From Symbiodinium natans (lineage: Eukaryota > Sar > Dinophyceae > Suessiales > Symbiodiniaceae), in assembly GCA_905221605.1 (NCBI GenBank), contig CAJNDS010001005.1:1-42716 (forward strand): a DNA stretch of 42,716 nt, written 5' to 3'. The position numbers were made by a program, and so were the translations under genes. Every line of letters begins with the position of its first letter. Position 1 is the stretch's first letter. The notes under the pieces were generated by a model, which did no database searches, was not told where the DNA came from, and saw only the letters and a program-made list of their open reading frames with translations. Positions 23,700-31,082 of this stretch are shown here, piece by piece.

Positions 23700-24140
23700 C
23701 GATGTTCGGATGCGTTGGGATACGTTATGGCGTGGTGTATAGTACGTAAAGGTGCTGAGGTTTGCGGCTGAGTTGTATAGAGGCGTGCTGTACAGAGCAT
23801 GGTCGCTACTTGGTCACTTTGCTGCCGTCTGTGGGGCCAAAAACGAAGATGGGCTGCCATGGCATGACCTAGGAGTGTATCCGCCGACCCCCTTTGTCGG
23901 CGTCAAGAAGCTGGACTCGTACCTTTCCCGCTGGACCCGCTAGTGCCCTTCCCCATGGACCCGCGCGGCTTGCTTCCTACCTGGATGGAACTACGCGTAT
24001 TGTAACCCACCTCCATACTCCAACGTTTTGTGACCCATTTCCCTACCCGCCCCCGCCCTCCCAAGGAACCAAAAACAACCGAATTTGTTGTTTTGGAAGG
24101 CGGGTAAGCGGATGGAACCACGCGTTTTGTGTTGGCTGCA
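23700..24140. other. No gene; diverged short repeats
   Basis: The phrase GGATGGAAC-ACGCGT occurs at about 23983 and again, slightly changed, at about 24110, each followed by C-rich sequence. No coding signal is recognised. This lies between the hairpin and the poly-C tract beyond the 3' end of the retroelement. Confidence 0.4.
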
Positions 24141-24475
24141 CCCTACCCCCCCCCCCCAACGCCCCCCCCCCCTCCCCCGCCTGCCTGGCCGCGGCCCCCC
24201 CACAGCCAAACAAACCACACGTTTGCACCCTACCCACCCCCCCCCCTCCCCGAACCCCCCCAACCCCCCCCCCCCCCCAACCCCCACCCCCCCCTACCCG
24301 CCCACACCCCTCCCCCCCCTCCACCCCCCCCCCCCAACCCGCCCCCCCTTCCTCCCCCCCCCCTGCCCCCCCCCCCTTTTGTGTTGGCTGCACCAACCCC
24401 CCCCCCCACACCCCCCCCCCACACCCTCCAGTCCCCAACTCCTCCCCCCCCCCCGCCCCCCCCCCCACCCCAGCA
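24125..24475. repeat. Poly-C tract with an 18-nt direct repeat
   Basis: About 350 bases are almost all C on the plus strand, with runs of 7-12 C. TTTTGTGTTGGCTGCACC occurs exactly at 24125-24142 and at 24377-24394, so part of the tract may be a duplication of about 252 bp. The minus strand is G-rich with many quadruplex-capable runs and lies just beyond the 3' end of the retroelement coding region. Proline- or glycine-rich frames here are artefacts. Confidence 0.85.
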
Positions 24476-24705
24476 AGTGATCTGTAGCGCACCAGAACCC
24501 ATGAAGAGACCCCTGGCAGAAGGAATGGCCAAGGCTATCAATCATCCCACTCGCTCCTTTCCGCCTGCACTTGCGAAGGATCCCAGCTTCTGAACGAAAC
24601 AGAAAGCAGCTGCCAGCTTAGCTGAGGCAGCGAAGTTACATGACATGAGAAGGTCTGAAGCTGAAGCACGAAAGCTCAAGAGCTTAAGCCAACGCATATC
24701 CACTT

Positions 24706-27516
24706 CTAAGATACTGCTCTGCAAGAAAAGTCCGGTTCCAAACAGACGGCCTGCAGCACCGCCTCGCACGCTGAGTCCAACGTTGCAATACGGAGACGAT
24801 CTGAACTATGCAATTCACCCAGCATCATCTGGGCAGCAACCTCCTGAAGATAGTGCTCGAGTGTACGCTGCCGAGACCAACGTCCCCGCCAAGAAAGCAG
24901 TGGAATGTTCTCGCACTGTAAATAAAAATGAGTGGCTCCGCTCCCGCGCAGCACCCCAGGTGTAGCGCCCCGGGTCGCTGCTTTATGCGGGATGCCCAGC
25001 TTAGCCATCACTGCGTTCCATTGGCGCCGGAAAGTGTGAGCGGAGGCCGGATAAAGCGGCGTGTTGAGAGGAAGAGCACCGAAAACACTGAAGATAACGC
25101 GAATCGCAAAGTCATCGTCTATCCGCCCATGCTGTCGTCTGGCGAACCGGGCCGTTTTAGGACTTCGAAGATGTACGAAAAGGGAGCGAACATGCCCAAA
25201 ACAGTCACCAGGAAACATCAGGTCCCGTCGGCAGAGACCGAGCATTTCAGAGGGATGCAGCATCGCAAGAAACCCGATAAGAACTAAACCCATCCAGGCT
25301 TTCCAACCCCAAAGCGCGGCAAGACTCAAGCAGGCACGGAACGCAGCGGTAGGGAGCACGGCCCTGCATTGCCCGGGCTCGACCAGTTGCCACTTATGAT
25401 CAACCTGCCAAGCTGCGCTGAGGTTGTTGCGGTACGAAGGGAACTCGTTCTGAATGCTGGTGAGCGCGTAGACGAGAAGATACCTGGGAAGCCCAGAGGA
25501 GAAGAGGTACAAGCCGAAGCCCCGCAAAGCAAGCTCAGCAGATCGGTTGTCTGCAAAGACACTCTCGGGCTCAGCGCGCAGCTCGCTGATGATCCATTCA
25601 TCCAGCGCGGCGCGGGCTTTCCTCATCTTGTGGACTGTGGAAGAAACGAAGCCAGCCTCAAGGCCAAGGACACCGCGAGGAACGCGCGGACCAGCGGGCC
25701 CGGGGTTCCTTTCGATATCACCACCAAGAAGAAGGAGGAAGCGGAGCCACCGCCCTGGCAGTTTCTTGATCCCCGACGACTCGACGACTGCATCAAAGCG
25801 ACGCACATCGCCCTGAAGCAAATCGCTGAGCCAGAGTGGCTTCTCGCGAGAAGGGCTGGGCACGTCCCCATCCCGCGAGGGCCCGTCAGCTGTGTTGTCG
25901 CTGGAATAGCAGTGCAGCAACCCAGGGAACAGGCTGGAGCCGATTATGTAGCCAAGGCTGGTGCCCAATACGCGTGAGATTGCAAAGCTGCTTGACCGCC
26001 CCTTGGCAGTCGCACCAATCGTCACTCGGGAATCAAGCAACGCCACAGCTCTGACGCTGCAAGAGTCCTTCGCAAGGGATTTTAGCCACGACTTGAAGAC
26101 CCTAGCTTCGTTGACATTGATGTGGCCAGGCTTGCTGAAATGGTACTTGAACTTAAGCTTGAATCGGAGGCTTTTACAGATTTCCGAGATCCACTCGGGA
26201 TCTTCGTGCCAGGGTCGGTCCTCGAACAGATCACTGTCCCCGACACCCAGCGAGAAAGCAGCTGATTGCGGCAAGTCAAGAGTCCTGGCAGTAGCATCAC
26301 GATCGCTCTGACTAATTGAACCGACATGCCCCTGTTTAGCAGCTAAGGAACCACAAGCAAGCCGCCTGACAAGACCTAAAGGATACAGCCCTAAGAAATC
26401 AGCAACAGCCTGCCCCACCTTCGGAGGTGCTCCGTAAACTGAAGCGCAGTCAGGGCGGCAGCGGGCGCAGAAGTCGCGAATGCTCTCAGCTGAGAAGGCC
26501 GCGCCGCGAACGCTGAAATGCTTGCCGTCCGAAGGGCACGAACAACCGCCTGCTAGTTGAGTAACCCACGGTTTGTTATGCAGCCAAACGGACCTCTTAA
26601 AGAAGGGCGACCCGAAGGAACAGAAGCAAAACCTAGTGAGAACACACCCCAATCGGGCGAGCACCTTGTAGCAGTGCAAATGGTACAGGCAGCTTCCTGC
26701 GGGCTGCTCCACTGACACGAGCTGCCCGCCGAGCACGGCGATCGTCAAAATCATGGCGCAACGCCTGGCCAGAAGGTTTTGCACGCGGGTAAAGTTGTCA
26801 TCAGGGTTAAACCCAAAGGGGCAGGACCTATCCCTAACTCTGGGGCGCCTAAGAGTCCCAAAGCTGCAGCAAGGAACAGCGGCATGCCATTCTCGGACGA
26901 CGCCACGAGCAGCGAGTCCGACAAGCTCCCGTGCAGTGCTGGCGCAAGTCAAGTCGCACCGTCGGCTCTGCCAACCATTGTGATGGATCCCTGGATGTGC
27001 AATCAGGCCCGCTTCGGCATGAGCGGCAGTCCATTGACCCTGTCCCGAAAAGACTTCGATGACATCGAAAAGAACACCTTCCCGAAGGGGTCTACTCAAC
27101 CCAAGGGGCCTACGGGGCGGGGGCCTAGTGCGGGAGCTCTCGGCAGAAGCGGGCCCAAACATATCCTCGCCTTCATGCGGAACCCCTAGCTCACGCAAGA
27201 TGCAAGAGGCTGGTGACGCAAGCTTGGTGTAGTAATCCCTTTGCTCAGCATGTCTCCAAAATTCCCCTGCTGCCGCGGCCCCTATTTCAGTAGCACAGAC
27301 AGCTCCGGCCCACGGACTTGCATCCAAGCAGAACAGTTCAGAATGGCGCAGTGCACGAAAGGGCGCTAAGCAGGAGAAGCTCGTTACGACTGTTTGGGCT
27401 GAGGGGGAAAGCTTTGCACCTGGGCAGACCCTTGCCCTCCCTGAACAACCCGTCAATGATGCTGAACAAAGGCCTCCGAAAGAGTAGCACATGAATCCAA
27501 CACCCCAGTAATGCAT
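24706..27516 (-). CDS. RNase H / methyltransferase-like / 2A / recombinase polyprotein
   Basis: A 936-codon frame. Its first 50 residues overlap the end of the RT frame and are probably not used. From about residue 53 it continues the RT polyprotein in the +1 frame. Domain order: RNase H first part (53-110, Asp65 in LDAS); C5-methyltransferase-like domain (148-385); RNase H second part (440-550, Glu470, Asp495, Asp544); 2A motif (591-607); tyrosine recombinase (607-936). The Met at 27516 lies within RT-coding sequence, so it is unlikely to be the true start. Expression more likely comes from a frame change near 27350-27370, or the frame was broken by a single indel in this copy. Confidence 0.8.
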   Translation of the reverse strand: MHYWGVGFMCYSFGGLCSASLTGCSGRARVCPGAKLSPSAQTVVTSFSCLAPFRALRHSELFCLDASPWAGAVCATEIGAAAAGEFWRHAEQRDYYTKLASPASCILRELGVPHEGEDMFGPASAESSRTRPPPRRPLGLSRPLREGVLFDVIEVFSGQGQWTAAHAEAGLIAHPGIHHNGWQSRRCDLTCASTARELVGLAARGVVREWHAAVPCCSFGTLRRPRVRDRSCPFGFNPDDNFTRVQNLLARRCAMILTIAVLGGQLVSVEQPAGSCLYHLHCYKVLARLGCVLTRFCFCSFGSPFFKRSVWLHNKPWVTQLAGGCSCPSDGKHFSVRGAAFSAESIRDFCARCRPDCASVYGAPPKVGQAVADFLGLYPLGLVRRLACGSLAAKQGHVGSISQSDRDATARTLDLPQSAAFSLGVGDSDLFEDRPWHEDPEWISEICKSLRFKLKFKYHFSKPGHINVNEARVFKSWLKSLAKDSCSVRAVALLDSRVTIGATAKGRSSSFAISRVLGTSLGYIIGSSLFPGLLHCYSSDNTADGPSRDGDVPSPSREKPLWLSDLLQGDVRRFDAVVESSGIKKLPGRWLRFLLLLGGDIERNPGPAGPRVPRGVLGLEAGFVSSTVHKMRKARAALDEWIISELRAEPESVFADNRSAELALRGFGLYLFSSGLPRYLLVYALTSIQNEFPSYRNNLSAAWQVDHKWQLVEPGQCRAVLPTAAFRACLSLAALWGWKAWMGLVLIGFLAMLHPSEMLGLCRRDLMFPGDCFGHVRSLFVHLRSPKTARFARRQHGRIDDDFAIRVIFSVFGALPLNTPLYPASAHTFRRQWNAVMAKLGIPHKAATRGATPGVLRGSGATHFYLQCENIPLLSWRGRWSRQRTLEHYLQEVAAQMMLGELHSSDRLRIATLDSACEAVLQAVCLEPDFSCRAVS
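24709..25698 (-). CDS. Tyrosine recombinase released after the 2A site
   Basis: Residues 607-936 of the 24706-27516 frame form a tyrosine recombinase, the integrase of DIRS-type elements. An N-terminal helical region (about 620-730) precedes the catalytic core (about 735-895). Visible catalytic elements are Lys787 (SPKTAR), Arg857 (GVLRGSGAT), Trp880 (RGRW) and the nucleophile Tyr889 (LEHYLQEV, codon 24852-24850). The first catalytic Arg, expected just before P-S-E, is His754 (MLHPSE). The His of the H-x-x-R box is Gly854. The product would begin at the Pro after the NPG/P break and be about 330 residues long. Whether the two changes are family-wide or mark a dead copy cannot be told from one sequence. 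Confidence 0.8.
25696..25746 (-). other. 2A-type ribosome-skipping peptide
   Basis: Residues 591-607 read LRFLLLLGGDIERNPGP. The end fits the 2A consensus D-(V/I)-E-x-N-P-G-P exactly. The hydrophobic Leu run just upstream resembles active 2A peptides in other retrotransposons. In such peptides the ribosome fails to join Gly to the last Pro, giving two proteins from one frame. Here that would separate RT/RNase H/methyltransferase from the recombinase. It falls exactly between RNase H and the recombinase, which supports a real role. Confidence 0.85.
25867..26199 (-). other. RNase H domain, second half
   Basis: Residues 440-550 carry the rest of the DIRS-type RNase H: HINVNEAR (Glu470), LLDSRVTIGATAKGRSSS (Asp495) and NTADGPSR (Asp544). 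With Asp65, 405 residues upstream, all four catalytic acids are present. The gap contains the methyltransferase-like domain. RNase H removes the RNA strand during reverse transcription. Confidence 0.8.
26362..27075 (-). other. C5-cytosine methyltransferase-like domain
   Basis: Residues 148-385. FDVIEVFSGQGQWT matches motif I (SAM binding, F-x-G-x-G). AVPCCSFG matches motif IV (P-C-x-x-F) with Cys216 as the candidate nucleophile. VSVEQPAG corresponds to motif VI, with Glu270 kept but E-N-V changed to E-Q-P. A Cys-rich stretch (FCFCSFGSPFFKRS) follows, resembling the region after motif VI in this group. The target-recognition part is short. Divergence in motif VI leaves open whether it is active or only a SAM-fold remnant. 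Cytosine methyltransferases in dinoflagellate retrotransposons have been reported; whether this class is the same is unknown to me. Confidence 0.7.
27187..27360 (-). other. RNase H domain, first half
   Basis: Residues 53-110 begin with FRALRHSELFCLDASPWAG, the first beta-strand of RNase H with catalytic Asp65 (L-x-x-D-A-S). It directly follows the RT sequence once the +1 frame change at about 27350-27370 is allowed. The domain then breaks off, a linker rich in Pro and Arg follows, and the methyltransferase-like domain begins. Confidence 0.75.
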
Positions 27517-29335
27517 CGAGCAGCTCAGGTGTGGTCATGCCAAGGCGAGCGATGTGTGATGAGATGACACTAAGGCAAAGGACCCTATCCCTAGGAGCGG
27601 AAACAGTACCTACAACTCCATCAAGCTCGGCCCCAAGGATGACTCCTCGCGTCTGCCGGATTTTGTCCTTCTTGGCATTCCGGTGCAGGCCAACTTCTGA
27701 GTAAGCCGCGGCGGCCAGACAGAACACTTCGGCATCCCGCGCACGCGCAGCCGAGCTCAACTCTGACAACGGAAGCCTCTGCAAACAGATGTGATCGTCG
27801 ATTGCTAAGGCCTCCACATGATCAGTGCGGGGTACGGGCTTCCGATATTCAAGGGTTTCATTCGGGAGCATGGAACCGCACAACTTCTGAAGCAATCCCC
27901 TATGAGACATTTGAGCAACTTCGACAGCAAGGTTATCTCCCATAGCCATCGTACCCAAACCAATCTGCAGAGGCTCCTTGAGCGCGGGCGAGAATGCCTG
28001 TAGGTGAGCGAGCTCTTCGGCTCGGAACTCCGCACGGATTCGGTTTCTCATAGCCCGGGCCCTGCTGACTTTGAAGGAGTGGTAAAAATCAGAAAGGTCA
28101 GCGGCATGGAAACGCCACCCATACCCCGGGGGGAGGTGCAGGGATCCTAGCAACCAACCGGGACTAAGGGTTTTAGAGGCATGGCTAGAGGTGTGCATAC
28201 GACCGTTAATGACGGTAGGATTAACGATGAGTCTATCCCAATCAAGATCCTTCCCTACGCAGAAAAGGCCGACGGCTTCATCCTTGGGGAGCAAAGCAGT
28301 CTCTTCGGCCCCAAAGATCCTAAGAGCCCCGTACTGATCCCAGACAGAGGCGAGGGCAAGGAGCTCTGCGCGATCCGCGTGGACAAGAGCGGGCCGATGC
28401 ACTTCCCACTGGCTAGGGTCCTTTCTCATGACTTCGGGGTCAAGGTAAGCGGCCTTAACTACTGGGTCGTCTAGATATGGGAGAGGGTCAAACTGTGGGG
28501 GATGCTTCCACTTTATGCGAGAGGCTTTGATGCGCATGGCGCTAAACGACTTCAGGCTGGGGAGCTCGGCCCTGGTTTGCACGTTCGGCGCAGCTCCGGC
28601 GCCAATTACGTTCATAGCACCTGCGTCGTCGGGCACTGCGCAAGGAGGGGCCCTAGAAGCCTCCGGCGCTACAGGCCCGTAGGGGTCAAAGTCTTTGTGC
28701 AAAGACCTAACTAAAACCAAGAGCTGGTCCACACCTAAGTCGGCAGGCTTAGGCAGTTCCGAAGCAACCTTGGCAAATGCAGCGAATTTAGGCCCGCAGC
28801 GGCCCAACGACTCAGGCAAGAAGCTGGGAGTCAAGAGCAAGCGGTCGACAAGTCGCTCCAAGTTATCAAGAACTTTGTGCTGCTGGGGACTAATGGGGTC
28901 GCCTAGCCTAGAACCCTTGGGGGGCCGGACCGGGTGCCCTAAAGTCTTCCAGTTCAGGCAGCAAACAATAACTTGCAACATCTGACCGCGGAGCTCGAAA
29001 TGGCGTCGGCGCCTGCGAGCTCTAGGACTGCGGGGTGAGCCAAAGCAACAGCACCTCGGGGGCGGGATTGGCCACAACGAACTCCCAAAGGGAGCTTGCA
29101 CATTACAGGCGGGGCTCTGCAAGGAGAGCCTAATGAAATGACCAAGGCCAGTGTGGCTTGACTTAAGGTCGAGCAGCATGCGCTTAATTAGGGAGTACGG
29201 ATCGAGGGGGTCAGAGCTATGAGGACCAAACTCGGGCAAGAGCTCACAAGCGACATCCTTCCCTAAACTGTTTGCAAGATCAAGGTCGGGAGCCTCACTG
29301 CAAGCACTGCACGGATCCTCGCGGCGCACAAGCAT
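27338..29335 (-). CDS. Reverse transcriptase (pol) frame
   Basis: From the ATG at 29335 this encodes 665 residues. The start is inferred: it is the first in-frame ATG, 5 nt after the gag stop. The frame itself is open upstream to 31108. After an N-terminal region with a basic run (SPRARRRRRHFELRG) comes the RT domain at about 28310-27620. Motif A is DLSDFYHSF (Asp413, Asp416), motif B is GLGTMAMGDNLAVEVA, and motif C is AIDDH (Asp513, Asp514, at 27799-27794), which replaces the usual Y-x-D-D with I-D-D. NAKKDK (motif D) and GVILGAELDG follow. The frame stops at 27338, just where RNase H should begin; RNase H is in the +1 frame. Confidence 0.85.
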   Translation of the reverse strand: MLVRREDPCSACSEAPDLDLANSLGKDVACELLPEFGPHSSDPLDPYSLIKRMLLDLKSSHTGLGHFIRLSLQSPACNVQAPFGSSLWPIPPPRCCCFGSPRSPRARRRRRHFELRGQMLQVIVCCLNWKTLGHPVRPPKGSRLGDPISPQQHKVLDNLERLVDRLLLTPSFLPESLGRCGPKFAAFAKVASELPKPADLGVDQLLVLVRSLHKDFDPYGPVAPEASRAPPCAVPDDAGAMNVIGAGAAPNVQTRAELPSLKSFSAMRIKASRIKWKHPPQFDPLPYLDDPVVKAAYLDPEVMRKDPSQWEVHRPALVHADRAELLALASVWDQYGALRIFGAEETALLPKDEAVGLFCVGKDLDWDRLIVNPTVINGRMHTSSHASKTLSPGWLLGSLHLPPGYGWRFHAADLSDFYHSFKVSRARAMRNRIRAEFRAEELAHLQAFSPALKEPLQIGLGTMAMGDNLAVEVAQMSHRGLLQKLCGSMLPNETLEYRKPVPRTDHVEALAIDDHICLQRLPLSELSSAARARDAEVFCLAAAAYSEVGLHRNAKKDKIRQTRGVILGAELDGVVGTVSAPRDRVLCLSVISSHIARLGMTTPELLDALLGCWIHVLLFRRPLFSIIDGLFREGKGLPRCKAFPLSPNSRNELLLLSALSCTAPF

Positions 29336-29340
29336 CGGAT

Positions 29341-30981
29341 TCAGGCACCGTCGCCCTGACCCTTCGGCTTGGCCTTCCGCTTTGCTCTCCAGCCTTTTTG
29401 GCCGCCCTCTGTCCACACAGCCTCCGGGGTAGTCTCGTCCTTGGCCTTTCCCAGAGTTGACATCTTTGACTCTAGGAAATCTAAGTCTTTGAGATAAGAG
29501 ATGTTCGCGGCAGCCCACGCGGGGTGCATCAGAGAGCTGAAAGGTTTCAGCGAACTCTTCCTCTGCACCGACCACAGCTGGGGGGGTGGTTCCGGAAATC
29601 CTGACATCAGGAATGCAAGTTGCAACTTTCCGGCGTCGATGGCAGCTTGTTCGACGAAAAACAGCATGCGAGCTGCGAAGGCCTGCAGCTCTTTGTTCTG
29701 CGACGCCTGCCCTTGCTCCCATCCAGTTGCGGCTAGGAATCCCACGTAACCCAGGAGCCGGTGCCCCGCAAGGGGCACTCGGCGTTCGAGGTACAACTTC
29801 ATCAGGTTGGGCTCTTCGTGGTTTGGAGCGATCCCCAGCTCTCTCAAGGCACTCTGACGAGCCGTCTCTGCGACACGCTCCGGCTCTTGGATCTGTCGAA
29901 GGAAAGCATCCCTGGCTAAGCAGCCTTTGATCCCGGAAGGCTCTCCGCTTCCGCTGGCCCCACCGGACCCCAACGCGGCCGAGACTGCATCCAGCTGTCG
30001 GCTGGGCAACAGGCGCTCTATCAGCAGCCTGTTCTGGGCCAGCTGGGCCGCCAGAATACGATGCAGCGGAGTCAGTTCTGACAGGTCCTGGAAAGGGTCC
30101 TCGGCAGCAGGCTCCGGGAGAACCTCCAACTCGGCTTCGCGGAAGGTCCCTGCGCCCGGCTCGGGCACTTGAGGCTCGGGCGCCCTCACCTTTCGCGGAG
30201 GGGCCCCAGCAAGAGCTTTGAGTCTCTCCCAAGCAGCATCGTCGAGACCTGCCGCAGTCGCACCGAAAAGCTGGCCCCCGTTTCGGGGCTGCACTGGCGC
30301 GGCCTGAGCAGGGGCCCGAGCTCGGGCCTCCATCGCCTCCAACCGAGCCAGCAAGGAGGCGTACTCCAGGCGACTTGGGCCCTCCGATGCGGCAGCGGCT
30401 TTCTGCAAGTCCTCTGCTGGCTCCTCTTCTGGCACCTCCTCTTCGCCTGTCTGGTACTCCGCAGCAGTGTCCAGGACCATCTCGGCACTGATCCAGGCAC
30501 GGACCCGATCCAAGATGCTGACTGGCACAGGTCTTGCGTTGACACCGTCCAGCACGAAGGCGGTAAGCTCGTAGTCCCGGCCTGCTCCTCGCATGCTCCT
30601 GGCTCTGCTGAGGTAAACTGTCCCGGCCCAAGGCAGGTCCACCAACAGGACCTCCATTGGCCCCAGTCTTCTGCCCCGGTTCGTCTCGAACTCCGCCGTG
30701 GCTTTCAGGCATAGGGCCATGTCCTCGCCGTCCTCCGTCGTGAGGCCCTCCACAAACTTCACGACTTCGTCCGTCACAGGCAGACCAACCAAGAAGCCAT
30801 TCTCCCTGGCCTTGAGCAGCACGGCCTGCACCAGGCGGAGCCTTGCACCCTCTTCGTCGCTCGGCACGTCCCCCAGCAGCAAAAACAACATCGGGAGCGG
30901 TCTCCCTGGAGTCCATGTCTCCAGCGCAGACGCAATGTCCCGCTGTGTGCAAGTCGTCCGCACAGTACGTGCACTGGCCAT
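29341..30981 (-). CDS. Gag-like protein
   Basis: A 546-codon frame with Ala/Leu/Glu-rich, protein-like composition and GC-ending codons. An N-terminal globular part begins at about residue 23 (WTPGRPLPMLFLLLG). It is followed by an acidic linker (EEEVPEEEPAEDLQ), a helical segment (YASLLARLEAMEARARA), a second globular half (for example GCLARDAFLRQIQEPERVAE) and a basic tail (RAKRKAKPKG). It is taken as Gag by position upstream of RT and by resemblance to ORF1 proteins of dinoflagellate retroelements that I recall; no search was run. It would package the element RNA. The stop TGA is followed by five bases and the pol ATG. A CCHC zinc knuckle lies at its 5' end but in another frame. Confidence 0.7.
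   Translation of the reverse strand: MASARTVRTTCTQRDIASALETWTPGRPLPMLFLLLGDVPSDEEGARLRLVQAVLLKARENGFLVGLPVTDEVVKFVEGLTTEDGEDMALCLKATAEFETNRGRRLGPMEVLLVDLPWAGTVYLSRARSMRGAGRDYELTAFVLDGVNARPVPVSILDRVRAWISAEMVLDTAAEYQTGEEEVPEEEPAEDLQKAAAASEGPSRLEYASLLARLEAMEARARAPAQAAPVQPRNGGQLFGATAAGLDDAAWERLKALAGAPPRKVRAPEPQVPEPGAGTFREAELEVLPEPAAEDPFQDLSELTPLHRILAAQLAQNRLLIERLLPSRQLDAVSAALGSGGASGSGEPSGIKGCLARDAFLRQIQEPERVAETARQSALRELGIAPNHEEPNLMKLYLERRVPLAGHRLLGYVGFLAATGWEQGQASQNKELQAFAARMLFFVEQAAIDAGKLQLAFLMSGFPEPPPQLWSVQRKSSLKPFSSLMHPAWAAANISYLKDLDFLESKMSTLGKAKDETTPEAVWTEGGQKGWRAKRKAKPKGQGDGA
30932..30973 (-). other. CCHC zinc-knuckle coding motif in the alternative frame
   Basis: In the frame starting at 31108, residues 46-59 read CTYCADDLHTAGHC, an exact C-x2-C-x4-H-x4-C knuckle of the kind Gag proteins use to bind RNA. 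It overlaps the first 17 codons of the Gag frame. A +1 frame change just after it would join it to Gag near WTPGRP. Upstream AUG use, an indel or chance are the alternatives. Confidence 0.4.
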
Positions 30982-31082
30982 GGTACTCCAGCTCCGAGCA
31001 AACGAGCGTCTGCTTTGGCACGAGAAGCGAAGGAGCGGGAAACCACACCCTCAACAGCCCAAGCGATGTGCGAGCGGTTGCC

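Noticed and set aside
23894-24593. Proline-rich and glycine-rich frames up to 197 codons
   Set aside because: Poly-C/poly-G sequence cannot make stops, so there is no evidence of coding.
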